Source: Thermasporomyces sp040195635
GTDB lineage: Bacteria > Actinomycetota > Actinomycetes > Propionibacteriales > Actinopolymorphaceae
Assembly: GCF_040195635.1 (NCBI RefSeq)
Contig: NZ_JBEFTX010000011.1
Coordinates: forward strand, 124,001-188,000
Direction: 5' to 3'
Length of the DNA stretch: 64,000 bases
The stretch's first letter is position 1. The number at the start of each line of letters is the position of its first letter. The notes beneath the pieces are model-generated. The model saw only the letters and a list, made by a program, of their open reading frames with translations, made no database searches and had not been told where the DNA came from. A program made the position numbers and the translations under genes. Positions 47,201 to 55,064 of this stretch are shown in pieces.

Positions 47201-48341
47201 CGTCGGGGTCGGTGGTGACGTGGAAGAGCTCGTCGGCGGTCACGCGCAGCTGCATGACGCCGTCGCCGAACCGGCGTACGGCGTTGCCGGAGACGTCGAT
47301 CACGGTCACGCCCTGCAGCGGGGCACTGAGGAACTTCGAGTCATGGCTGGCGTGTCCGCCGTCGATCACCACGATGATGTGCGGCTGGTCGGCCAGCGGC
47401 TTGGCGTTGGCGGAAAAGAGCGGGCGGTTGCCGATCTGGTCGAACAGCAGGCGTTCGAGCTCGGACAGCGAGGCCGCGACGAACCGGACCTGTCCGGCCC
47501 CGTCGGTGTTCTCCGGGTGGAGGGCGTGCGGGAGCCACTTCACCCAGTCCCACTCGGCCCGGCGGTCCGGCGCGAGGCACGTACCGATGACCATCTCGTG
47601 GGGCGCGTGCAGGCCCGCCAGGTGCACCAGCATGGCCCGGGTCAGGCCGCGGACAGGCTCGGGCTCACCGTCGATGCGGAGATGGGCGAACGCACGAAGG
47701 TTGACGGCGACGGGCACGTCCGGAACGGTGCGGTAGGTCTGGATGAACCGGCGAAGCGCCCCCGCCGCGACAGGTTCGAGGTCCTCGACCGGCTTGGTCT
47801 CCGGGCTGATGAGTCGCAGGACGAACCGCTGGGCGCCCCGTGCGACGCGGACGTGGGCGAAGTCGTTGTCGGTCGCCCGGCGCTCCCACAGCCGACGGTT
47901 GAGGGGAAGGGTCCACAGGCTGTCAGGGTCGGGGTACCGCCACTCCAGCGCCTCCCGCTGCCGGTTGGCGGCGGTACGGACCCGGCGGCGGAGCTGGGTG
48001 AGATAGCGAAGGTAGTCGCGGCGACTTCCGTTGATCTGGTGCTTGCGTTCGGCACCCTTGCCACCACCGCCGAGCTGGCCGATGTACATGCCGACCATGG
48101 AGACGGCCATGACGCCGCTCATCATGATCCGCATGCTGTTGCCGCCGCCACCGACGTTGCTGGTCATCATGAACGCCATGACGGCGCCACCGCCGAGCAT
48201 CGGCAGGATGCCGAACATCTTCTGCATGGCGCCGCCGGGCGTGACCTCCGGCAGCTCTGGCGGTGACTCGAAGAGCACCTCGCCCTTGGGCATCGCCGGC
48301 GGCGGCTTGCGCCCGGTGCGGCGGTGGAGCACTGTGCTCAT
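44271..48341 (-). CDS. eccC: Type VII secretion ATPase EccC, all domains in one chain
   Basis: 1356-residue motor of the ESX channel. Two membrane helices (about 42-62 and 70-90) are followed by a DUF-type domain and three FtsK/SpoIIIE ATPase domains: Walker A GATGSGKSEVL near 497, GGPQSGKSTLL near 869 and GATECGKSNLL near 1157. Domain 1 has a normal VVDEFSELL Walker B with glutamate. Domains 2 and 3 end VVDGW and VDDYE, lacking the usual Glu as in other EccC proteins. The C-terminal domain binds the signal of secreted WXG100 dimers. EccCa and EccCb are one protein, as in simple ESX loci. It is transcribed toward mycP. Confidence 0.95.
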   Translation of the reverse strand: MSTVLHRRTGRKPPPAMPKGEVLFESPPELPEVTPGGAMQKMFGILPMLGGGAVMAFMMTSNVGGGGNSMRIMMSGVMAVSMVGMYIGQLGGGGKGAERKHQINGSRRDYLRYLTQLRRRVRTAANRQREALEWRYPDPDSLWTLPLNRRLWERRATDNDFAHVRVARGAQRFVLRLISPETKPVEDLEPVAAGALRRFIQTYRTVPDVPVAVNLRAFAHLRIDGEPEPVRGLTRAMLVHLAGLHAPHEMVIGTCLAPDRRAEWDWVKWLPHALHPENTDGAGQVRFVAASLSELERLLFDQIGNRPLFSANAKPLADQPHIIVVIDGGHASHDSKFLSAPLQGVTVIDVSGNAVRRFGDGVMQLRVTADELFHVTTDPDGTQHESQLGRPDEFTIAQTESFARQLAPLRSVQAGGSVAVEEEEEVEEEQAQHELELMSLLNIPDAYQLDPEVVWKPRPRHERLRVPFGLTPEGQPVELDIKESAQGGMGPHGLVIGATGSGKSEVLRTFVLGLAVTHSPDYLNLVLVDFKGGATFLGLDSLPHVSAVITNLEDELILVDRMQDALAGEMNRRQELLRDAGNYGSLRDYEEDRAKGKPLDPMPTLWIVVDEFSELLSAKPEFIELFVMIGRLGRSLGVHLLLASQRLEEGKLRGLDTHLSYRVGLRTFSAGESRVVLGVPDAYELPREPGGGYLKVGTEGLVRFKACYVGGIYQPPSLAAAAQKKPAKPGERRWMPQITAYTTDYVEPNIVEVPAEPELDETQTQIIAQTQVMHEPKVLVDLVVEQLQRMGRSAHQVWLPPLNESATLDQLLPGPLEVTEEHGLTVKWEGRGTMAAPVALVDKPYYQRRDPMWLDLSGAGGHVGIAGGPQSGKSTLLRSLIASYALTHRPDEVQFYCLDFGGGTLPSMLGLPHMGGVATRLDADAIRRTVGEMTTLLEQRERAFTDAGVDSIATYRRLRREGRIAPDRFASDVFLVVDGWGTVRGEHEAIEATLTQIAARGLGFGIHLIATANKWSEFRMAIKDLIQTRLELKVGDPYDSEIDRKAAVNVPANRPGRGLSPEKLHFLSALPRIDGESNPELLADGVKAMCDAVSQAWQGPPAPPVRLLPEELPFETLPTVGADVRPGVPIGIDEDELAPVYLDPADEPNLVVFGATECGKSNLLDVIARGVVARNTPQQARLIIVDYRRSLLDSVSGDHLIGYAASSDAATSLLKDVGAALRKRLPGPDVTPDQLRNRSWWTGADLYIIVDDYELVATSSGNPLAPIADLVSQASDIGLHVIIARGFGGAGRSMYDPVVQRIRDMGNPGLIMSGNREEGQLWGGVRGAPLPPGRGTLVSRRFGTKLIQTAYIAKER

Positions 48342-48641
48342 TGCGCGACCTCGCTTCGGCCCTGTCTGTGATCCGACGTGCCGGTGCGCTCGGCCGAGGT
48401 GAGTCCGGCCGGCTACCGGCGGTACGGCTTGCCATCTGTCGGGTTGTGTCAGGCACGCCCTGACGTACCTGGGAGTTCGCGCGGGAGGGGCGGTCGCCCG
48501 GCCAGACCGACCGGCGTCCCCGCTCCGCACCGTCTCTTGGAGAATGCTAACGATGCACCAGACGCGCCCGCTTCACCCCGATGTGGGTAATCTCGCGGAT
48601 CGTCAGTTCCAGAGTGCTCGACACGGGTGAGGAGATCAACA
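48342..48641. other. Divergent promoter region between eccC and eccD
   Basis: 300 bases with no gene, between divergently transcribed eccC and eccD. It should contain both promoters, but no clear -35/-10 pairs were recognised. AATGCTAAC near 48543 is a weak candidate. Confidence 0.4.
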
Positions 48642-50036
48642 GTGGAGGCGAACAGCGGCGTCGAACTCTGCCGGGTCACCGTCGTCGCACCGCGAACGCG
48701 GATGGACCTCGCACTGCCGACCGACACCCCGCTCTCGGATCTGCTGCCGACCCTGCTGAAGTACGCCGGCGAGAACCCGGACGATCCGGCGTTCCTGCGC
48801 GGCGGATGGGTGCTGCAGCGGCTCGGTGAGTCGGCGTTCGATCCGTCGCTACGGCTGTCCGGCCTCGGCGTGCGCGACGGCGACGTGCTGCACCTGCGGC
48901 ACCGCGAGACGGCCATCCCCGAGTTCGCCTTCGACGATGTGGCCGACGCCATCGCCGTGGCCACCCGCGAGCGGCGGGCGGCGTGGCAGCCGTCCGACGC
49001 CCGGTCCTCCGCGCTCGCGGTGGCCGCCGCGTTCTTCCTCCTCGGCGCCGTCGTGGTGCTGCAGAGCGGCCCACCGTGGATCCTGCCCAGCATCGTCACC
49101 CTCGTCGCTTCGGTGATCATGGTGGGCACCGGCGCGGCAATGTCCCGGGCGTTCGGACAGGCCACCGTCGGCGCACTGGTCGGTGCGTTCGGCGTCGGCT
49201 ACGCCGGTGTCGGCGGCTTCGTCGCACTCGGCGGACAGGTCGGCATCGATGCGTTCGGCGCGGCGCAGATGCTGCTCGCCTCGGGACTCGTCCTGCTCAT
49301 GTCCACCATCGCCGGGATCGGCATCGTCGCCAGCTGGGACGGTTTCTTCGGGGCCGCCACCGTGGCCCTCGTCGGCGTACTCACCAGTGCGGCGGTCCTC
49401 ATCTCCGACGCCGCGGCGGTCCCCGCCGCGGGCATCGCCGTGACGTTCGCGCTTGGCGCGGTCCCCTTCCTGCCAACCCTGTGTGCGCGGCTGGCCCAGC
49501 TGCCGCTGCCCCAGCTCCCGACGAGCGCGGAGGAACTCCGGCGGCAGACCGACGTCCTTCCCGGACCGACCGTCCTCCAGCAGGCCATCACCGCCGACAA
49601 GCTGGTCGCCGCCATGGTGGCGGCGTCCACCTTCATCTGCGTCGCGGGCGGTGTCTTCCTCAGCCAGGCCGAAGGGGTCTTCGGTCCCGCCCTCACCGGA
49701 GTGGCCGGCCTCGCGATGTTCCTGAGGTCGCGACACTTCCGCGGCCGTACGCACCGCCGGTGGCTCCTGGCCGGCGGTGTCCTGTGTGCGGCGCTCGTGG
49801 CCTTCCGGCTGGCGTCCGACGGCGACGCCCTGCTGGTGCTTCTCGCCGGCGGACTGCCCGGCCTGCTGCTCGCGGGCGGGCTCGGTGCATGGGCTGTGAG
49901 CGTCCCGGGCCGGCGGCTGTCGCCGTACTGGGCGCGGGCCGCTGACCTGTTCGAGGTCGTCGTCTTGTTGACGGTCGTTCCGCTGGCGATGGGCGCGGTC
50001 GGGGTCTACTCCGGCATTCTCAGCCTCTTCGGCTGA
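48642..50036 (+). CDS. eccD: Type VII secretion integral membrane protein EccD
   Basis: 464 residues: an N-terminal ubiquitin-like domain (VELCRVTVVAPRTRMDLALP to GDVLHLRH, about 5-90), a linker, and eleven or so membrane helices. Family ubiquitin-like domains face the cytoplasm and contact EccC; the helices form the channel vestibule. GTG 48642, with GAGGAG upstream at good spacing, was preferred to GTG 48627. It faces eccC in the opposite direction. Confidence 0.92.
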   Translation: MEANSGVELCRVTVVAPRTRMDLALPTDTPLSDLLPTLLKYAGENPDDPAFLRGGWVLQRLGESAFDPSLRLSGLGVRDGDVLHLRHRETAIPEFAFDDVADAIAVATRERRAAWQPSDARSSALAVAAAFFLLGAVVVLQSGPPWILPSIVTLVASVIMVGTGAAMSRAFGQATVGALVGAFGVGYAGVGGFVALGGQVGIDAFGAAQMLLASGLVLLMSTIAGIGIVASWDGFFGAATVALVGVLTSAAVLISDAAAVPAAGIAVTFALGAVPFLPTLCARLAQLPLPQLPTSAEELRRQTDVLPGPTVLQQAITADKLVAAMVAASTFICVAGGVFLSQAEGVFGPALTGVAGLAMFLRSRHFRGRTHRRWLLAGGVLCAALVAFRLASDGDALLVLLAGGLPGLLLAGGLGAWAVSVPGRRLSPYWARAADLFEVVVLLTVVPLAMGAVGVYSGILSLFG

Positions 50037-50138
50037 GCCTCGCCCAGCGACACGACGCAGCGTCGTCCGAGACTGAGCCTGAACCGCGCGTGCACGGCGC
50101 CACACCCGGGACGCACGGCACCGGACCCCGGCCGTGGC

Positions 50139-50804
50139 TCAGGAGACGAAGAGTCGCTGCTCCATGGTGCTGAGGCTCAACTGGCCGAAGGACAGCTGGC
50201 CCGCCGCGGCCACGGCCACCACACCTGGTGGCATCTGGGTGAGCCAGCTCGCCCGGTCCTTGGCGAGGCCGAATCCTCGCCTGGCCAGCTCGGCCGCGGC
50301 GGGTTCGAGCCGCTGGCTGATGAGCAGGTCGTAAGACCGCAACCGGGCCTCGTCAGAGACCTCGAGATTGGCCTGGACCGACACGAACGTCTGCCAGTCG
50401 CCCTGCTCCCATCGCGGCAACGCCTGATGGTCGCGGGTCGCGTCGACGACGAGCGAGGGCCGGGCGAGGCTTCCCGACGCCGTCACCCGGGCACCGGTGG
50501 GCAGGACCGTCAGCCAGGACGGTCCGCGCGGCACGGCCGACACGAGGCGTCCCCAGGCCGCCACCGCGTCGGTGACGACGGTGACGTGTGCCCCGACGGC
50601 GAGGGCGCGGTAGGCGATCAGCTGGGCCAGCTGGCCGACCGAGACGACGCAGATGCGGACAGGGTCGCTACGGAACAGACGGACGACGAGGGAACCGGCG
50701 TTGCCGGACCCGAGCACCAGACCTGCCGGGGGAAGGGTGAGGGTGAGGTCACCGAGCGCGTCGATACTCGTCTCGTGCGCCTGCACCGAAGGCGTGAGGG
50801 TCAC
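50139..50804 (-). CDS. T7SS accessory protein encoded after eccE
   Basis: 221 residues coupled to eccE by a GTGA overlap. GLVLGSGNAGSLVVRLFRSDPVRICVVSVGQLAQLIAYRALAVGAHVTVV resembles a degenerate P-loop-like fold, with later DWQTFVSVQANLEVSDEARLRSYDLLISQRLEPAAAE and LSFGQLSLSTMEQRLFV. Similar genes sit after eccE in other actinobacterial ESX loci, without named function. It may be a pseudo-ATPase partner of EccC; that is inference. It converges on eccD. Confidence 0.65.
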   Translation of the reverse strand: MTLTPSVQAHETSIDALGDLTLTLPPAGLVLGSGNAGSLVVRLFRSDPVRICVVSVGQLAQLIAYRALAVGAHVTVVTDAVAAWGRLVSAVPRGPSWLTVLPTGARVTASGSLARPSLVVDATRDHQALPRWEQGDWQTFVSVQANLEVSDEARLRSYDLLISQRLEPAAAELARRGFGLAKDRASWLTQMPPGVVAVAAAGQLSFGQLSLSTMEQRLFVS

Positions 50805-52084
50805 CGGGCACCGCCTCCCATCGGGATGGTCGCGAGAAGTCCGGGCACTTGTTCGCCGTCGAGGCGGGTGACGGAGATCTTCGACTGCCCGGCCGCCCTC
50901 GACAGCTGCCGGAACGCCGTCCGCGCGGCCTTGGCGTCGGTGGAACACACCCGGACGAACGACGAGCACCGGACGCTGTGGTCCGACGGCCACGTGAAGG
51001 ACAACGAAGCGGTGGCCGACAGGACGGGAAGCCCGGCCATGGCGGCCAGGACGCTCGCGAGCGTAGGCGGCCCGGACCGCGGCCAGTGGCGCAGCCAGCC
51101 CGTCACGTGGGACACGCCGTCACAGGTCCAGCCGCGCCAGGTCTCCTTCGTACGCCGGTCGCGGCGTGCGCTCGGCACATGGTGTGGGTCGACGCTCATC
51201 GAGAGCGTCAGGACCTCCCGCACCTCGCTCTCCTCCAGCGGCCGGCACGGCAGACCGGACGACGACAGCACCTTGGTCGCCCAGCCGACGCTGGCGCGGA
51301 GGGCCCGGCGAACAGCGTCGTGGTCGGTGCCGTCCAGGGTCGCCGACGTGCCGCCGGTGGCGGGTTCCAGCCGCAGCGCCACCCACCACGACATCACCGA
51401 CGGGGTGTCGCCGGTGCTGATCTCGGCGTACGAGGCGCCCAGCTGGGCGCCGTAGGGCCCGAGTGTCGGGGCGGGCGCCGGCAGCGTACGGATGACGAGC
51501 TGGGCCGAGGCCAACCGGATCCCCTCCGCCTCGCCGAGGTTGGCGAGCGCGCGGAGCGGAATGTTGACCGGGTCGGCGGACGCGATGAGGTCCTCGCGGT
51601 CCGGGCCGAGCAGCACGACATAGCCCGAACCGTCATGGGCCACACCAACGGAACGACCACCACGCCGGCCAGCGACAGAGGCGAGTTCGAACCTGGGCAG
51701 CCACTCGCGCAGCGGTGCCATCGCGGGGTCGCTCGGCGGACCGGCTTCGGCCCGGAAGTTCCTGCGGCGGTACGCGGCCCAGACACGGATCCACCGCCAC
51801 AGCGGCCTGCCGTTCCACCACACGACGGTGAACACGGCGACCACGAGGACGGCGATCGCACCGGCCAGGATCCAGGGCCCGCCCGCGGCGAACGCGGTCA
51901 GCCCGACGCCGATGGCGACCTGCCAGGCAATGACGGGGGCGAGCGGCAGGGGGCCGATGTGGCGGCCGGGGTAGGTCCGGTTCATGTGGACGACGGAACG
52001 CCGCGGTGGGCGCTCGGGCGGACGTGGACGCGCGGGGGCCGAGTTTCTCGGCCCGGTTGTGGGCTGCTCACGCACGGCGGACAC
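50801..52084 (-). CDS. eccE: Type VII secretion protein EccE
   Basis: 427 residues. After a Pro/Arg-rich N-terminal tail there are two membrane helices (APVIAWQVAIGVGLTAFAA and WILAGAIAVLVVAVFTVVWW) and the EccE domain (GRSVGVAHDGSGYVVLLG, YAEISTGDTPSVMSWWVALRLEP, VGWATKVLSSSGLPCRPLEESEV). EccE lies at the periphery of the membrane complex. Classical ESX-4 loci lack it, so this is the fuller form. The GTG 52084 has GGGAGGAGG six bases upstream. It is the first gene of an operon with the accessory protein. Confidence 0.9.
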   Translation of the reverse strand: MSAVREQPTTGPRNSAPARPRPPERPPRRSVVHMNRTYPGRHIGPLPLAPVIAWQVAIGVGLTAFAAGGPWILAGAIAVLVVAVFTVVWWNGRPLWRWIRVWAAYRRRNFRAEAGPPSDPAMAPLREWLPRFELASVAGRRGGRSVGVAHDGSGYVVLLGPDREDLIASADPVNIPLRALANLGEAEGIRLASAQLVIRTLPAPAPTLGPYGAQLGASYAEISTGDTPSVMSWWVALRLEPATGGTSATLDGTDHDAVRRALRASVGWATKVLSSSGLPCRPLEESEVREVLTLSMSVDPHHVPSARRDRRTKETWRGWTCDGVSHVTGWLRHWPRSGPPTLASVLAAMAGLPVLSATASLSFTWPSDHSVRCSSFVRVCSTDAKAARTAFRQLSRAAGQSKISVTRLDGEQVPGLLATIPMGGGAR

Positions 52085-52391
52085 GTGGCCCTCCTCCCGT
52101 CGACGTCCCGCGGTTCCGAATCGTGCCCCGCGGCGGCGCGGCACACCCAGGCGGGTGTCGTGGTCATCGTCCCCGACAGCCGGCGGCGCTCGCTGCACCC
52201 GGCACCGGCTCGCCGGCATATCGTAGTGTCGCTCTCGCACGCCACGGAAACGCTCCCGGTCGCCGCGGCACCTCGCACCGGGGTTTCGTTGGGTGCACGG
52301 CAGTCCGGCACTCACCGGCACCGGCAGTAGTCGTCGCGTACGTGCCGGTGACGGCATCATCGCTTCCAGATCGCGATCACGAGGGACCACG

Positions 52392-53954
52392 ATGCAGACC
52401 CGACGGGACCAGCTGCAGGCGTATCGCTACCTTCTTCGGCGGGTTCTGGCCGCCATGCTCGGCAGCGAGCCAGAGGCGCTCGAGCAGCCCATGCGGCGGG
52501 TCTCGACATCGACGTTCGCGGGCATCATGGTCGGCGTCCTCGCCTGTGCCGGTGTCGCTCTCTACGGCTGGATCGCCGACACCCGCACCGACCAGTGGAA
52601 GCAGCAGGCCGCCGACACCCTCATCGTGGACAAGGACACCAACAGCATCTACCTCTACCTCCACAAGGACGCGCTCGCCTCCGGCGGCCAGCAAACGGGA
52701 CAGCAGGGTGGTGAACAGCAGGCGCCGGATCCGGCAAACCCGACCGGCGAGGTCGACGAGAAGGACATGGTGCTCGTGGAGGTGCTCAACCACACGTCCG
52801 CGCGGCTGATCCTGGGCAAGGATCCCAAAGTGGTCCGAGTGGCGAGCGCATCGCTCGACGACGTCCCCCGCGGACCCCGGATCGGGATCCCGCTGGCGCC
52901 CAACTCCGTTCCCCGCAAGGACAATGTCACGTCGAAGCCACTCACGACCTGTTCCACCGCGCGGACGGTGAACGACGCGCAACAGCTCGAGGTCGACATG
53001 CTGATCGGTGCGACCGAGAGCGACCTCGGCGCCCGGCCCATCGGTGACCAGGCTCTGGTGGTTCGATCGCCTGACGGATCGCTCTTCCTCATCTACCGCG
53101 GCAAGCGACTCGCCACCGACGACGACGCCCTGCGGAGCCTGGACCTGAACCAGGGCACCCCCCTCACCGTCGGTGCGGCCTGGCTCGACGCCCTCGAGGA
53201 GGGCCAGCCACTCGCGGCCCCGGTCGTACCCGGTCGCCGCCAGCAAAGCACCGTTCTCGTCAATGGTGAGACCACCTGGATCGGCCAGGTCTTCCACTCG
53301 GACAGCCCCGACACCTACTACGTGATGCTCGCGGACGGCCTGACCGAGATCACCGCGGTGCAGGCCGACCTGTTGTTCGGGGAAGGCGCGGCGGAGATCA
53401 ACGGCGTGGACCAGGACGAGCCCACCGATGTCACCATCAGTGAGGTCAACAACGCCGCCTCAGAGACACCGAGCATCGCGGTGCCCGACCTTCCTGCGAC
53501 GACACCACGACTCGCCGAGGTCGGCACGGCCACGGACGAACCCGTGTGCCTGTGGTACGGCGGTTCGCGGGAAGGCGTTCACATCACCATGGGAGGCGAA
53601 CTGCCTGCCGCACCGGTCGAAGATGAGGGCGAGGGCTCGCAGGGCAACTCCATCGACCGGGTTGTCGTACCGCCCGGCCGCGTGGCGATCGTCGGCCTTC
53701 AGCCAGGACCTGACGTCGAGCCGGAGAGCTTCTTCCTCATCACCGACGAGGGCGTGAAGTTCCCGGTGCCAGACCAGGCTTCGCTGGACGCGCTCGGCTT
53801 CGACGGGATCGAACCCGAGAAGGTGCCGTCGTCGCTGCTCCGACTGGTCCCGGAGGGGCCCGCGCTCTCGAAGCAGGCCGCATTCCGGGTGGCGTCGTTC
53901 GACCCGTCAGCCAACCAGAACGACACCGGAACCGCGGGTGGCGCAGGCGGGTGA
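52392..53954 (+). CDS. eccB: Type VII secretion membrane protein EccB
   Basis: 520 residues. MQTRRDQLQAYRYLLRRVLAAMLGSEP is the cytoplasmic start of EccB, followed by one helix (GIMVGVLACAGVALYGW) and a long periplasmic domain with R-repeats, e.g. IDRVVVPPGRVAIVG and VFHSDSPDTYYVMLADGLTEIT, plus two cysteines (TCSTAR and VCLWYGG). The glycine/glutamine linker near residue 97 is lineage-specific. GAGGGA precedes ATG 52392. It is divergent from eccE. Confidence 0.93.
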   Translation: MQTRRDQLQAYRYLLRRVLAAMLGSEPEALEQPMRRVSTSTFAGIMVGVLACAGVALYGWIADTRTDQWKQQAADTLIVDKDTNSIYLYLHKDALASGGQQTGQQGGEQQAPDPANPTGEVDEKDMVLVEVLNHTSARLILGKDPKVVRVASASLDDVPRGPRIGIPLAPNSVPRKDNVTSKPLTTCSTARTVNDAQQLEVDMLIGATESDLGARPIGDQALVVRSPDGSLFLIYRGKRLATDDDALRSLDLNQGTPLTVGAAWLDALEEGQPLAAPVVPGRRQQSTVLVNGETTWIGQVFHSDSPDTYYVMLADGLTEITAVQADLLFGEGAAEINGVDQDEPTDVTISEVNNAASETPSIAVPDLPATTPRLAEVGTATDEPVCLWYGGSREGVHITMGGELPAAPVEDEGEGSQGNSIDRVVVPPGRVAIVGLQPGPDVEPESFFLITDEGVKFPVPDQASLDALGFDGIEPEKVPSSLLRLVPEGPALSKQAAFRVASFDPSANQNDTGTAGGAGG

Positions 53955-54298
53955 AGGGCCAAGCCGTGAGCTGGTCCGAGTGGGTGAGCCAGCGCTGGTT
54001 GGTGAGCCCGCGGGCGTGCCGACAGTGGCTCGGTGGGCGCAGCTCGCGATGCTCTCCGGAGCCCTGGACGATCTTCACGAGAGTTATCCACAACCTCGGA
54101 GGTACCTGCTGACGCAAAGACCCCAATTCGCGTTAGCGTTGTCCAGCGTTGGGTGCCAAACCCGCACAACGACCTCCAACCGTGGTTCCGCACGGGGGGA
54201 TCCGGGTCGGCGGAACCCCGGCACCCTCAGCAGCGATGCGAGTGCTCCGCGCTCGACGACAGCGCCCGGCACCGTCGGGCTAACCGGAGGAGGTAGGT
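53955..54298. other. Gap between eccB and the WXG100 genes
   Basis: 344 bases without a supportable gene. A TTATCCACAA sequence at 54084-54093 looks like a DnaA-box-type motif, but it is single. A weak promoter (CTGACG near 54110, TTAGCG about 20 bp on) may start esx transcription. No terminator hairpin was seen after eccB. Confidence 0.4.
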
Positions 54299-54613
54299 GT
54301 GGGAGGTCAGCAAGACAGAGCCGAGATGGCCGAAGCCGCCCAGCGTGTGGGCGATTCGTTCGACGTCATCATCGGCATCAAGGGCAAGCTGCAGGAGTAC
54401 AAGGCGGAGGCAGCCGGCACGTGGGAGGGCAACGCCTCGAGGGCGTTCGGCCGCGTGATGGACACCTTCGACCAGAAGCTCCAGGTCGTCGGCGACGCGC
54501 TCAACGATCTGCGCGAGAAGATGGGCGCCGCGCGGATGAGCTACGAGGCGACGGAAGAGCAGCAGCAGGAAGGCGTCAACAAGATCGAAGAGCTGCTCGG
54601 CGGCACCACCTGA
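54299..54613 (+). CDS. WXG100 family protein (EsxA/EsxB type), first
   Basis: 104 residues, two helices joined by the W-x-G turn in AAGTWEGNASRAFGRVM. The C-terminal helix ends LGGTT without the obvious Y-x-x-x-D/E export signal. Proteins of this type are secreted as dimers by ESX systems. The GTG 54299 is preceded by GGAGGAGG. It is 53 bases before the second WXG100 gene and likely forms a heterodimer with it. Confidence 0.92.
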   Translation: MGGQQDRAEMAEAAQRVGDSFDVIIGIKGKLQEYKAEAAGTWEGNASRAFGRVMDTFDQKLQVVGDALNDLREKMGAARMSYEATEEQQQEGVNKIEELLGGTT

Positions 54614-54666
54614 CCCCTTGAGCACGTGTCCTGCACACCCAAACTTGCACGGAAGGTTTCACCCTC

Positions 54667-54957
54667 ATGAGTGACTTCACCAGATTCGATCCAGCGGCGC
54701 TGGACCAGCTGCAGGCCAACCTGCGCCTGGCCTACCGCGGGATCCAGGACGAGACCAACGACCTCGAGAAGGCGCTGGAAGCCAAGCTGGCCAACTGGCA
54801 CGGCGGCGCCAGGGACGCATACACCGACGCCAAGGCCCAGTGGGAAAAGGCGATTGGCGAGCTCAACGATGTGCTTGGTCAGCTCGGCGCCGCCGTCGAG
54901 AACATCAAGCAGAACTACACCGAGACCGAGCGGTCCAACCAGACCATCTTCCAGTAG
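54667..54957 (+). CDS. WXG100 family protein (EsxA/EsxB type), second
   Basis: 96 residues with the W-x-G turn in ANWHGGARDAYTDAKA and two amphipathic helices. The C-terminus NYTETERSNQTIFQ contains Y-T-E-T-E, which fits the Y-x-x-x-D/E T7SS signal and thus marks this as the signal-bearing partner. GGAAGG precedes ATG 54667. A strong terminator starts about 50 bases after the stop. Confidence 0.92.
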   Translation: MSDFTRFDPAALDQLQANLRLAYRGIQDETNDLEKALEAKLANWHGGARDAYTDAKAQWEKAIGELNDVLGQLGAAVENIKQNYTETERSNQTIFQ

Positions 54958-55003
54958 GCCGATTACGACAGGTCACGTGCCTCGGTCGAGCTACAGCATC
55001 ACC

Positions 55004-55037
55004 AGAGATCCCGGTTACCTCGGTGACCGGGATCTCT
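55004..55037 (+). terminator. Terminator after the WXG100 genes
   Basis: AGAGATCCCGGT (55004-55015) and ACCGGGATCTCT (55026-55037) form a perfect 12-bp stem with a 10-nt loop, followed by TGCTGT rather than a long T-run. It lies between the convergent esx operon and the MarR-GNAT gene and may serve both. Confidence 0.75.
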
Positions 55038-55064
55038 TGCTGTCCGCGTTGGCGGTGCGGGCGG

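Noticed and set aside
44250..48266. 1338-codon plus-strand frame opposite eccC
   Set aside because: It is the antisense shadow of eccC, rich in Arg, His and Asp, without motifs.
54084..54093. TTATCCACAA as an origin of replication
   Set aside because: A single DnaA-box-like sequence; no cluster, dnaA or dnaN nearby.
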